A stretch of 64,000 nucleotides of DNA from contig NZ_JACHDN010000001.1 in assembly GCF_014201095.1 (NCBI RefSeq), forward strand, positions 1,240,001 to 1,304,000, in the 5' to 3' direction. Positions 43,623 through 51,186 of this stretch are shown here, piece after piece (the stretch's first letter is position 1; each line of letters opens with the position of its first letter). The DNA is from Cellulomonas hominis (GTDB lineage: Bacteria; Actinomycetota; Actinomycetes; Actinomycetales; Cellulomonadaceae). Below the pieces are notes generated by a model, which saw only the letters and a list, made by a program, of their open reading frames with translations, had not been told where the DNA came from and searched no databases. The position numbers were made by a program, and so were the translations under genes.

Positions 43623-43647
43623 CAACGTTCCGGGGCCCTCGTCCGTC
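43623..43647 (+). promoter_or_regulatory. ECF-type promoter, sigma cassette E
   Basis: CAACGTT at 43623 and CGTC at 43644-43647 give CAAC-N17-CGTC, 36 bp before the sigma start. It is intact although the cassette downstream is decaying. Confidence 0.75.
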
Positions 43648-43683
43648 ATGACGGGTAGGGGCAGGGCCGACAGGAGGACCGCG

Positions 43684-44133
43684 GTGGCGTACGGGGACGA
43701 GACGATCGAGGCGGTCGCGCGCGAGCGCGGCCGGGCGCTGGTCGCGTACGCGTACCTGCTGACCGGGGACCTGCCCGAGGCGGAGGGCCTCGTGCAGCAC
43801 GCCCTGGTGCGGACGGTGCTGCGCCCGCGCGCCGCCGCGGACCCCGCGACCGCGGAGGCTGAGGTGCGCCGGACGCTCCTCGTCGCGGTGGCCGCCGGCC
43901 GGCGACGCCGCGGCCCGCACGCCCACGCGGCCGCGCGGACGCCGGCCCACGAGGCGCTGCTGGCGCTGCCGCCCGCGCAGCGGGTGTGCGTGGTACTGCA
44001 CGACCTGGACGGGCTGCCCCCGGACCGCATCGGCGGGCTGCTCGACCTCAGCACGGGGACGGTGCGCAGCCACCTCGCGGACGCCCGCCTGCGCATGGGA
44101 TCCCCGGCCGAGGCCGCGGAGGTGCGGGCGTGA
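43684..44133 (+). CDS. degenerating SigE-family ECF sigma factor, cassette E
   Basis: 149 aa, about 27 shorter than its paralogues. The start has a strong AGGAGG at 6 bp. The N-terminus (ERGRALVAYAYLLTGDLPEAE) is well kept, but the conserved EDLVQ-type helix reads EGLVQHAL, replacing an invariant acidic residue by Gly. The linker is reduced to GRRRRGPHAHAAA, and the region 4 HTH reads IGGLLDLSTGTVRSHL instead of the family VKRYL. It may still fold, but altered core promoter specificity or loss of function is likely. It overlaps the next GTG by 4 bp. Confidence 0.75.
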   Translation: MAYGDETIEAVARERGRALVAYAYLLTGDLPEAEGLVQHALVRTVLRPRAAADPATAEAEVRRTLLVAVAAGRRRRGPHAHAAARTPAHEALLALPPAQRVCVVLHDLDGLPPDRIGGLLDLSTGTVRSHLADARLRMGSPAEAAEVRA

Positions 44134-44375
44134 GGCCGCTGGCCGGGGTGCTCGCGCAGATCGAGTCGGACGCGCTCGCCGACGCGCCGGAGGTCCCGGT
44201 CGCGGCGGTGCTCTCCCGGCGGCGGCGCCGGCGCGCCGTGCTGGGGGGCGCGACGGCGGGCGGGGCGCTGGCCACGGCCGGGCTGCTGGCGCTCACCGGC
44301 AGCACCCTGGCGGACTGGCGCGGCGGCGACGCGGCCGACGTCCCGGCCCCGGCGGGGTCCGGGCCGACGCCCTGA
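44130..44375 (+). pseudogene. truncated membrane protein of cassette E, N-terminal part
   Basis: Only 81 aa: a cytosolic helix (VLAQIESDALADAPEVP), SRRRRRRAVLGG and a TM at about 36-57, matching the first 80 residues of the cassette D protein, then a Pro-rich end and a stop. The whole ectodomain is missing. An out-of-frame remnant of the paralogue C-terminus follows directly. If expressed it is a bare membrane anchor with the cytosolic segment, so it could still bind a sigma factor. Confidence 0.75.
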
Positions 44376-44446
44376 ACCTCTGGGTCGACGTGCGCGACGG
44401 CGTGGTCCAGCAGGTCGTCGGCCAGGGGCGGCCGAGCACCTCCTGA
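44375..44446 (+). pseudogene. C-terminal remnant of the cassette E membrane protein
   Basis: Frame 44375-44446 reads NLWVDVRDGVVQQVVGQG and then a stop. It aligns with the last residues of the cassette D protein (FWVDVRDGVVVQLVGQF). It is in a different frame from the N-terminal part, showing that an ancestral full-length gene lost about 280 internal codons by a frame-disrupting deletion. Confidence 0.8.
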
Positions 44447-44452
44447 GCGGGG

Positions 44453-44803
44453 TCAGCCCTCGGCGGGGACGTCCGCGAGCGCCTCGTCCACGGTCTCGCG
44501 GATCGTGAACACCTGGGTCAGCGCCGTGATCCGGAAGACCTTGAGCAGCCGCTCGGAGTCGATGACGAGCTGCAGCCGGCCGTCGAGCCCGCGGACCCGC
44601 TTGAGGATCCCCACGAGCAGCCCGAGGCCCGTGGAGTCCATGAACCGCACCTCGGTGAGGTTCACGACGAGGTCGACGTGGCCCGCGTCGACCAGGGAGG
44701 TCAGCTTCTCCCGCAGCGCGGGCGCCGTGTACACGTCGATCTCGCCCGTCACGTCGACGACCGTCCGGCCCTCGACGGTCCTGCTGGCCACGCTCACGTC
44801 CAC
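44453..44803 (-). CDS. STAS-domain anti-anti-sigma factor, BldG-like
   Basis: A 116-aa single STAS domain: [37 protein letters not shown] with the phosphorylatable Ser in DSTG, and [12 protein letters not shown]. It is very similar to Streptomyces BldG, which titrates anti-sigma kinases in partner-switching. The start is GTG 44803 with GGGAG at 5 bp; an in-frame GTG 44809 overlaps the ribosome site. No RsbW-type kinase is adjacent. A candidate cognate phosphatase is the RsbU-like protein at 7791. It converges on the decayed cassette E. Confidence 0.92.
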   Translation of the reverse strand: MDVSVASRTVEGRTVVDVTGEIDVYTAPALREKLTSLVDAGHVDLVVNLTEVRFMDSTGLGLLVGILKRVRGLDGRLQLVIDSERLLKVFRITALTQVFTIRETVDEALADVPAEG

Positions 44804-44887
44804 CTGCACTCCCCTCGCCTGGGCGCTATTCAAGCAGAGCACGCGCCCCCCGTCGGCGTGTCCGTGCTCACGCGTGTCCGCCGGCGG

Positions 44888-46561
44888 TCAGCCCGCCGGG
44901 GCGAACCGCACCGCGTCGCCGGGCCGGAGCTGGGCCGCGGCGTCCACCGACGCCGCCTCGACGACCGCCGGCACCGGGTAGCCGCCGGTCACCGGGTGGT
45001 CGGCGCCGGACACCACGGGGAGCCCGTCGGGCGGCACCTGCACCGCGCCCGGCACCAGCGGCTCCGACGGCAGCTCGCCGCGGTCCAGCCGGGGCAGCGG
45101 CGGGCCGTCGAGCCGCACCGCCACCCGGTTGCTCGCGGGGGTCACCGTCCAGGGCGTCGCGCACAGCCGGTCGAGGACGCCGGGCGGGAACCGGTCGAGC
45201 CGCGGCCCGGGACGCACCCGCAGCACCACCGGCTCGCCGGCGGCCGGCCACGCGCGCGGCGGGTCCGGCCAGGGCTGCGCGGCGTCCTGGACGTCCGCAC
45301 CCACCGGCAGCACGTCGCCCGCCCGCAGGGGCGCGGGGCCGATCCCGGAGAGCTGGTCGGCCGCCCGGGACCCCAGCACCGGCGGCACGGCCACCCCGCC
45401 GCGCACCGCGACGGTCACCCGCAGGCCGCGGGTGGCGTGCCCGAGGCGCAGCGCCCCGCCCGGAGGCACCCGGGTGGCCGTGTGCGGGGCGACGGGCCGG
45501 GCGCCCACCCACGCGGGGACCTCCGCGCCCGCGAGCGCGACGACGCCCCCGGCGGGGAACGTGAGCTCGGTCCCGCCGAGCAGCACCTCGAGGACGGCAG
45601 CGTCCGCACGGTTGCCCACCAGGCGGTTGGCGAGGCGGAGCGCGCCCCGGTCCGCGGCGCCGGAGCGGCCGACCCCCACCGCGGCGAGGCCGGGGCGGCC
45701 GGCGTCCTGGACGAGCGTGAGCACACCGGGCGCGAGCACCTCGACCACGGCGCGCCCGGCCGGCGGCGGCAGCGCGGGGGACGCCGCGGACGCCGCGGAC
45801 GCCGCGGACGCGACCGTCGCGGGCGCCGGGGCGGGGTCGGCCGGATCGCCCGGCACCGGACCACCCGGCACTGGACCACCCGGTACCGGCACGAACCGCA
45901 CCCGCACGCCGGGCCGCAGCAGCGCCGGCGGGTCGTGATCCACGTGGAACAACGGCACGTCGCACGTCCCGAGCAGCCGCCAGCCGCCCGGGGTCGCCGC
46001 CGGGTAGACCGCCGCGTACTCCCCCGCGACCGCCACGGCACCTGCCGGCACCCGCTCGCGCGGCGTCGCCCGGCGCGGCACGTGCAGCGCGGGGTCCAGC
46101 CCGGTCAGGTACGCGAACCCGGGCATGAACCCGCCGAACGCCACCGTGTACGTCGCCGCCGCGTGCCGCCGGACCACCTCGGCCTCCGTCAGCCCGGTGA
46201 GCGCGGCGACCTCGGCGAGGTCGGGCCCGTCGTAGCGCACGGGCAGCTCGACCACCGCCCCGGCCGCGCGCCGCGCCCCCTCCCGGGGCCGCGCAGCCTC
46301 CCCGGGCCGCGCACCCTCCTCGCGCCGCGCCCCCGAGGCAGCCGCGGCCCGCTCGGCCTCCGCGGCCACACCCCTGGCCCCGCGCGCAGCCGCCGCCGCA
46401 CCGGTGAACCGCACCAGCACCGTCCGCGCGGCGGGCACCACGTCCACCACCCCCGCGGGCGGCCGGGCCGCGAGCGCGTCGTCCAGCGCCCGCACCGCGT
46501 CCAGCCCGGGCAGGTCCACGAGCAGCGCGTCGTCCCCGTACGCGACCACGCGCACGGTCAT
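44888..46561 (-). CDS. pxpBC: 5-oxoprolinase subunits B and C fused (KipI/KipA-type)
   Basis: 557 aa joining two proteins that are usually separate. Residues 1-240 are PxpB (allophanate hydrolase subunit 1-like): DALLVDLPGLDAVRAL, YTVAFGGFMPGFAYLTGLD, VPAGAVAVAGEYAAVYP and GGWRLLGTCDVPLF. An Ala/Ser/Pro linker follows, then PxpC (subunit 2-like): VLTLVQDAGRPGLAAVGVGRSGAADRGA split over the conserved start, NRLVGN, and SNRVAVRLDGPPL. An Ala/Arg/Glu-rich insertion (about residues 55-100) interrupts the PxpB part. With PxpA, 19 bp upstream, it forms ATP-dependent 5-oxoprolinase, recycling pyroglutamate to glutamate. Confidence 0.92.
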   Translation of the reverse strand: MTVRVVAYGDDALLVDLPGLDAVRALDDALAARPPAGVVDVVPAARTVLVRFTGAAAAARGARGVAAEAERAAAASGARREEGARPGEAARPREGARRAAGAVVELPVRYDGPDLAEVAALTGLTEAEVVRRHAAATYTVAFGGFMPGFAYLTGLDPALHVPRRATPRERVPAGAVAVAGEYAAVYPAATPGGWRLLGTCDVPLFHVDHDPPALLRPGVRVRFVPVPGGPVPGGPVPGDPADPAPAPATVASAASAASAASPALPPPAGRAVVEVLAPGVLTLVQDAGRPGLAAVGVGRSGAADRGALRLANRLVGNRADAAVLEVLLGGTELTFPAGGVVALAGAEVPAWVGARPVAPHTATRVPPGGALRLGHATRGLRVTVAVRGGVAVPPVLGSRAADQLSGIGPAPLRAGDVLPVGADVQDAAQPWPDPPRAWPAAGEPVVLRVRPGPRLDRFPPGVLDRLCATPWTVTPASNRVAVRLDGPPLPRLDRGELPSEPLVPGAVQVPPDGLPVVSGADHPVTGGYPVPAVVEAASVDAAAQLRPGDAVRFAPAG

Positions 46562-46580
46562 CGCGCCGGCGCCGGTGCCG

Positions 46581-47348
46581 TCACGGCGCGACCGGCCGCA
46601 GCGCGACCCCCGCCGCCTCGAGCGCGGCGCGCACGGCCCGCGCGACCGGTACCGCGCCGGGGGTGTCCGAGTGCACGCACAGCGACTCCGCCACCACGGG
46701 CACGTCCCCGCCGTCGACGCTCGCCACGACGCCGTCCCGGACCATCCGCACCGCTCGGGCCGCGGCCTCCTCGGGGTCGGTGACCAGCGCGCCGGGCCGT
46801 CCGCGGGGGACGAGGGTGCCGTCGGCGCGGTAGCCCCGGTCGACGAAGGCCTCGGTGACGGTCCGCAGCCCGGCGGCCTCGGCGTGCCGCAGGACGGCCG
46901 ACCCCGGCAGGCCCATCAGCGCGAGGCCCGGGTCGGTGCCGGCGACGCCCGCGACGACGGCCAGCGCCTGCTCCTCGTCGTGCACGACCCGGTTGTAGAG
47001 CGCGCCGTGCGGCTTCACGTACCCGACGCGCGCGCCGACGGTCCGGGCCACGGCCTGCAGGGCGCCCACCTGGTACGCGACCTCCTGCAGCAGCACGTCC
47101 GGGGGCACGTCGAGCCGCCGCCGGCCGAAGCCCACCAGGTCCCGGTAGCCGACGTGCGCGCCCACCGCCACGCCCCGGGCCGCCGCCGTCGAGCACCGGG
47201 CCGCCATGATCGCCGGGTCGCCCGCGTGGAACCCGCACGCGACGTTGGCGCTCGTGACCACCTCGAGCAGGGCGTCGTCGGTGCCGGGCTCCCCCAGCGT
47301 CCAGACCCCGAACCCCTCGCCGAGGTCGCAGTTCAGGTCGATGTGCAC
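46581..47348 (-). CDS. pxpA: 5-oxoprolinase subunit A (LamB/YcsF family)
   Basis: 255 aa. N-terminus HIDLNCDLGEGFG, then SANVACGFHAGDP, GAHVGYRDLVGFGRR, VKPHGALYN and VAESLCVHSDTP, all diagnostic. The GTG at 47348 gives the canonical N-terminus and has AGGATGG upstream; the longer open frame runs into the palindromic repeat. It is the first gene of a pxpA-pxpBC operon. Confidence 0.95.
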   Translation of the reverse strand: MHIDLNCDLGEGFGVWTLGEPGTDDALLEVVTSANVACGFHAGDPAIMAARCSTAAARGVAVGAHVGYRDLVGFGRRRLDVPPDVLLQEVAYQVGALQAVARTVGARVGYVKPHGALYNRVVHDEEQALAVVAGVAGTDPGLALMGLPGSAVLRHAEAAGLRTVTEAFVDRGYRADGTLVPRGRPGALVTDPEEAAARAVRMVRDGVVASVDGGDVPVVAESLCVHSDTPGAVPVARAVRAALEAAGVALRPVAP

Positions 47349-47391
47349 GGCCCCATCCTGCCGCTGCGCCGCCCCCGGACGCCCCCGCGCA

Positions 47392-47453
47392 CGCCGAGTG
47401 GAGAGTTCCGACGCGACACGCCGGGCGTGTCGGGCAGAACTCTCCACTCGGTG
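47392..47453. repeat. 62-bp dispersed palindromic element, copy 2
   Basis: Perfect 15-bp arms CCGAGTGGAGAGTTC (47394-47408) and its complement (47437-47451) enclose an inner hairpin CGACACGC/GCGTGTCG. Its reverse complement matches copy 1 at 8990-9051 at about 85 percent. It lies between pxpA and the MFS gene, both on the minus strand. Confidence 0.75.
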
Positions 47454-47489
47454 GGTGCGCCGCGGGCAGCGGGGCAGTCGGGCAGCCCG

Positions 47490-48791
47490 CTACTTCACCG
47501 ACTTGATCGGCATCACCATGAACGCCGAGCTGAACACCAGGATGATCGCCCAGACGAAGATGATCACGTAGCTGCCGGACGAGATGGCCAGCAGGATCGC
47601 GACGAGCGGCTGGGTGAGCATCTGCGGCAGGTTCGTGGCGATGGTCAGCACGCCCATGTCCTTGCCGGCGTTGGCGCCCTTGTTCGGGAGCACCTGGGTC
47701 ATGAGCGCCATGTCGATCGACATGTAGCAGCCGTAGCCGAGGCCGAGCACGGCGGCCATGACGAGCATGCCGGTCTCGGTGCGCCACAGCAGCGGCACGA
47801 CGTACGACGCGGCCATGATCACCGAGGAGATGAACACGAACGGCTTGCGCGCCTGGAACTTGTCGGACAGGTAGCCGGAGACGACCGACGACAGGATCAG
47901 GGTGACGAGCTGGATCGTCGACATCAGGCCGATGGTGATGTTCGACTGGGTGTCCGACTGCCCGATGTAGTCGCGCAGGATGTACAGCTGGTAGGCGACG
48001 ACGCCCTGGTACCCGAGGTACATGAAGAACCGGCCGAAGAACGCCCAGCCGAAGTCCGGGTGCTTGCGGGGGCTGACCCAGAACTGCGAGAAGAACTGCT
48101 TCCAGGAGAACGGCTCGACGACCATGTCCTTCGTGGACGGCTCGCGGTTGGCGGCGACGAACACGAGGCAGACCAGGAAGATGCCGACGCCGAAGATCAC
48201 GTAGCCGAGCGGCAGGTTCTTGTTCGCGATCCAGCCGCCGAAGATGATGCCGAGCGTCCCGCCGCCGGTCTGGGCGGCGCCGATGAACCCGGAGGCCACG
48301 CCGCGCTTCTGCGGCTCGACCCGGTCGGCCAGCACGGTGGCCAGCGGGCCGTTCATCACGTTCAGCATCACCGAGGCGATGACCCAGAAGATGCCGATGC
48401 CGAGCATCGAGGACTGCGGGGCGAGCATCGCGATCGCGGCGCCGCCGACGAACGAGCCACCGAGGATGAACGGCGCGCGCATGCCGATCCGCGACCGGGT
48501 CCGGTCGGAGATCGCGCCGGCGAGCGGCTGGGCGAAGATCGTGAGGAACGACGAGACCGTCATGATCGTCGCGAGCGCCACGACCTTGTCGCCGCCGCCC
48601 TCCGCGGCGTCGGTGATCTTCTGCACCGTGTTGGGCAGGAACACCGAGATGACCGCGTTGTAGAGCGCGAGCAGGAACAGGAAGTTGCCGGAGAGCGTCC
48701 AGATCAGCCGGCGGTGCAGCGCCTTGCTCAGGTTGTAGACCGGACGTCCCGACTGCGAGTCGACGGTGACGGCGGCGGTGTCAGTAGCCAT
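47490..48791 (-). CDS. major facilitator superfamily sugar transporter
   Basis: A 433-aa permease with about 12 hydrophobic helices. The first cytosolic loop carries AGAISDRTRSRIGMRAPFI, a variant of the MFS A-motif; a second occurs as SGYLSDKFQARKPF. The sequence is of the GPH/oligosaccharide-like MFS type. As last gene of the deoxysugar operon it most likely imports the free sugar or a fucosylated oligosaccharide, which would fit the signal-less GH141-like enzyme. The ATG at 48791 has AGAAGGACC upstream. Confidence 0.88.
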   Translation of the reverse strand: MATDTAAVTVDSQSGRPVYNLSKALHRRLIWTLSGNFLFLLALYNAVISVFLPNTVQKITDAAEGGGDKVVALATIMTVSSFLTIFAQPLAGAISDRTRSRIGMRAPFILGGSFVGGAAIAMLAPQSSMLGIGIFWVIASVMLNVMNGPLATVLADRVEPQKRGVASGFIGAAQTGGGTLGIIFGGWIANKNLPLGYVIFGVGIFLVCLVFVAANREPSTKDMVVEPFSWKQFFSQFWVSPRKHPDFGWAFFGRFFMYLGYQGVVAYQLYILRDYIGQSDTQSNITIGLMSTIQLVTLILSSVVSGYLSDKFQARKPFVFISSVIMAASYVVPLLWRTETGMLVMAAVLGLGYGCYMSIDMALMTQVLPNKGANAGKDMGVLTIATNLPQMLTQPLVAILLAISSGSYVIIFVWAIILVFSSAFMVMPIKSVK

Positions 48792-48919
48792 GCGGAGAGG
48801 TCCTTCTGTCCGGGGCGAGGTCGACGTCGGCAGTGGCGGCGACCGGTACTGCGTCCCCCAACACGGGGGTGTGTATCACGGGGCGGTGCGGTGGTGCTGG
48901 GACGTGCGGGTGGTGCAGG
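48792..48919 (-). other. intercistronic region with small hairpin
   Basis: CCCCC at 48855-48859 and GGGGG at 48865-48869 can pair. The gap separates the aldolase and MFS genes of the same operon and may partly uncouple their expression. Confidence 0.35.
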
Positions 48920-49696
48920 TCAGCCGGTGACGGCCTGCCGGGCGGCGGCCGCGAGCGCCTGGTGGGCCTCGCGGACGACGGTGGTGTCGAGCGCGACGGT
49001 GAGCATCCCGGCACCGCGCCGGTGCCACTCGCCGGCCATCGGCGGCCCGTCGCAGTGCATGCCGCCGACGACCCCGGCGGCCGCGGCGGCGTCCAGCACG
49101 CGCTGGACCATCGCGGCGATCTCCGGGCTGTCGCGGTACGTCCGGCCGCCGAGCCCGCTGCTGAGCGCGAGGTCGTACGGCCCGACGTAGGCGACGTCGA
49201 CGCCGGGGACGGCCACGATCTCGTCGATGGCCGCGAGCGCCCGGGCGGTCTCGATCTGCAGCACGCAGACCTTGTCGTCCCCGAGCGGGCCGGTGCCCGC
49301 GAGGGTGTCGTGGTCCGCCCAGACCGGCCCGTAGCTCCGGGTGCCGCCGACGGCACCGGGCACGGTGGTCGGGTACCGCACGGCCGCGACGGCGGCGCGG
49401 GCCTCGTCGGCGGACTCGATCATCGGGACGACGACGCCGTCCGCGCCGAGGTCGAGCGCCCGCGTGATCTGCACGGGGTCGCAGGACTGGACGCGGACGA
49501 GCACCGCGGCGCCCGTGCCGCGCAGCACCCGCAGGGTCCCGGGCAGGGAGGCCCACGTGTTGAAGCCGTGCTGCAGGTCGACGGTGACGTAGTCGTACCC
49601 GGCCCGCGCCTCGATCTCGAGGACCACCGGGTCGCCGATCGACCCCCAGATGCCGGTGACCGCCTCACCGGCGGCCCAGCGCTCCTTCAGCGTCAT
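48920..49696 (-). CDS. HpcH/HpaI-family 2-keto-3-deoxy-sugar-acid aldolase
   Basis: A 258-aa class II (metal) aldolase. GIWGSIGDPVVLEI at the N-terminus, YDYVTVDLQHGFN with the catalytic His, VRVQSCDPVQITRALDLGADGVVVP split over the beta-3/beta-4 region, VLQIETARAL with the metal Glu and YVGPYDLALSSG with the metal Asp. Relatives cleave 2-keto-3-deoxy-L-rhamnonate or -fuconate to pyruvate and lactaldehyde, the expected last carbon-splitting step here. It begins one base after the stop of the RbsD/FucU gene. Confidence 0.9.
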   Translation of the reverse strand: MTLKERWAAGEAVTGIWGSIGDPVVLEIEARAGYDYVTVDLQHGFNTWASLPGTLRVLRGTGAAVLVRVQSCDPVQITRALDLGADGVVVPMIESADEARAAVAAVRYPTTVPGAVGGTRSYGPVWADHDTLAGTGPLGDDKVCVLQIETARALAAIDEIVAVPGVDVAYVGPYDLALSSGLGGRTYRDSPEIAAMVQRVLDAAAAAGVVGGMHCDGPPMAGEWHRRGAGMLTVALDTTVVREAHQALAAAARQAVTG

Positions 49697-49697
49697 G

Positions 49698-50201
49698 TCA
49701 CACCTCCAGCTCGGGCACGACGCCCTCGGTGATCCGGCGGCGGCGCTCGACGTAGAGCGGCAGCGGCTCGACGCCCTCGTCGTCGCGGAACCACGCGAAC
49801 GGGTCCGTGGACGCCACCAGGGCGAAGTTCGCCCACGCGGTGAGCGAGCCGGAACGGATCACGACCTTGGCGCGGGGCGCCCACGTCTCGATCAGCTCCT
49901 CGTGCGGGGCCGCCACGAACGCGGCGCCCGAGCCGGTGTAGACGTCCTGCACCTCCGCGTAGAGCGACGGGTACCGGGTCTTCACCTCGGGCGCGAAGCG
50001 CACCTCCTCGACGAACAGGTGCTCCCGCAGGGTGCGCAGGATGGTCAGCACGTCGACGGTCCCGGCGGTCAGGCCGAGGTCGACGACGTGCGCGCCGGCC
50101 GGGATCGGGAACCCGGCGTCGGTCACCAGCACGACGTCGGTGTGCCCGAGCGTCGCCAGCGCGCGGGCCAGGTCCGCGTGCAGGATGCGGTGGGGCTGCA
50201 T
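49698..50201 (-). CDS. RbsD/FucU-family sugar mutarotase
   Basis: 167 aa. The family core is clear: LATLGHTDVVLVTDAGFPIP with catalytic His and Asp, VDLGLTAGTVDVL, EVRFAPEVKTRYP and VIRSGSLTAWANFALV. RbsD and FucU are about 130-140 aa; this protein has roughly 30 extra C-terminal residues (FAWFRDDEGVEPLPLYVERR). It interconverts anomers or ring forms of the imported sugar before oxidation or phosphorylation. Context favours FucU (L-fucose), while the adjacent PfkB kinase would favour RbsD (ribose). The start has GAGGAGGACC upstream. Confidence 0.85.
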   Translation of the reverse strand: MQPHRILHADLARALATLGHTDVVLVTDAGFPIPAGAHVVDLGLTAGTVDVLTILRTLREHLFVEEVRFAPEVKTRYPSLYAEVQDVYTGSGAAFVAAPHEELIETWAPRAKVVIRSGSLTAWANFALVASTDPFAWFRDDEGVEPLPLYVERRRRITEGVVPELEV

Positions 50202-50223
50202 GGGTGGGTCCTCCTCGTGGGGG

Positions 50224-51186
50224 TCAGGGCCGTCCGGCCAGGAACTGCTCGACCTGCGCGCGGGTGCGGTAGGACGGGACCGTCTCCCACTCCTCGCAGC
50301 ACAGGCCCGCGACCGCGCCGGCGAACGCCGCCGCCTCGGCGAGGTCGCGGCCCTCCCCGAGCGCGACGCTCAGGCCGGCGTTGAAGCTGTCGCCGGCGCC
50401 GTTGGAGTCGACGACGTCGACGCGGTGCGCGGGGACGCGGGTGGAGCCGGCGGCGGTGAACACCTCGGCCCCGTGCTCGCCGAGCGTCATGACGACCGCG
50501 CGGGCGCCGCGGGCGAGCAGCTGCTCGGCGATCTCCGCGTTCGGCACGGGCGAGTCCGGGGGCAGCCCGACGGTCAGCCGGGCCTCGGTCTCGTTCGGGG
50601 TGAGGACGTCGACCGCGGACAGGTCGACGTCCCGCAGGTCCACGGCGGGCGCGGGGTTGAGCACCGTCGTGACCCCCGCCGCGCGGGCGGCGGCCAGGCC
50701 GTGCAGGGCGGTGCCGAGCGGGATCTCGAGCTGCGCCAGCACGACGTCGGCGGCCGCGATCGCGGGCGCGGCGGCGTCGACGTCGTCCGGCCCGAACAGC
50801 TCGTTCGCGCCCATGTCGACGACGATCACGTTCCGCGCCCGGACGTCCTTGATGATCATCCCGACGCCGGTGGGCCGCTCGTCCGTGACCCGCAGGTGCG
50901 TGGTGTCCACGCCCTCGGCCCGCATGAGGTCGGCGAACCCGCGCCCGAAGGCGTCGTCCCCGACCACGCCCACGTACGCGACGTCCGCACCGAGCCGGGC
51001 CGCCTGCACGGCCATGTCCGAGCCCTTGCCGCCGTACGTCTGCCGGTAGTCCCGGCCGACGAGGGTCTCCCCCGGCTGCGGGATCCGGTCCGCGGTGAGC
51101 ACCAGCGCCTCGGCGTAGGAGCCGAGGACGCAGACCCGGGCCGGACGGGTGCCGCGGGCGCCGCGGGCGCCGGCCTCAGTAGGCAT
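50224..51186 (-). CDS. PfkB-family carbohydrate kinase, ribokinase-like
   Basis: A 320-aa kinase. N-terminal VLGSYAEALVLTADRIPQPGET, first signature GGKGSDMAVQAARLG, LNPAPAVDL, LTPNETEA and catalytic signature DSNGAGDSFNAGLSVAL with the base Asp. Ser-Asn replaces the usual Thr-x before GAGD and GSDM replaces GANQ, so the substrate is probably not ribose. It overlaps the deoC-like gene by 11 bp. It could phosphorylate a keto-deoxy acid or ketose intermediate of the pathway. Confidence 0.88.
   Translation of the reverse strand: MPTEAGARGARGTRPARVCVLGSYAEALVLTADRIPQPGETLVGRDYRQTYGGKGSDMAVQAARLGADVAYVGVVGDDAFGRGFADLMRAEGVDTTHLRVTDERPTGVGMIIKDVRARNVIVVDMGANELFGPDDVDAAAPAIAAADVVLAQLEIPLGTALHGLAAARAAGVTTVLNPAPAVDLRDVDLSAVDVLTPNETEARLTVGLPPDSPVPNAEIAEQLLARGARAVVMTLGEHGAEVFTAAGSTRVPAHRVDVVDSNGAGDSFNAGLSVALGEGRDLAEAAAFAGAVAGLCCEEWETVPSYRTRAQVEQFLAGRP

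Noticed and set aside
44400..44446. WVDVRDGVV segment as a separate small gene
   Set aside because: It has no start codon or ribosome site and matches the C-terminus of the neighbouring paralogue, so it is a remnant.
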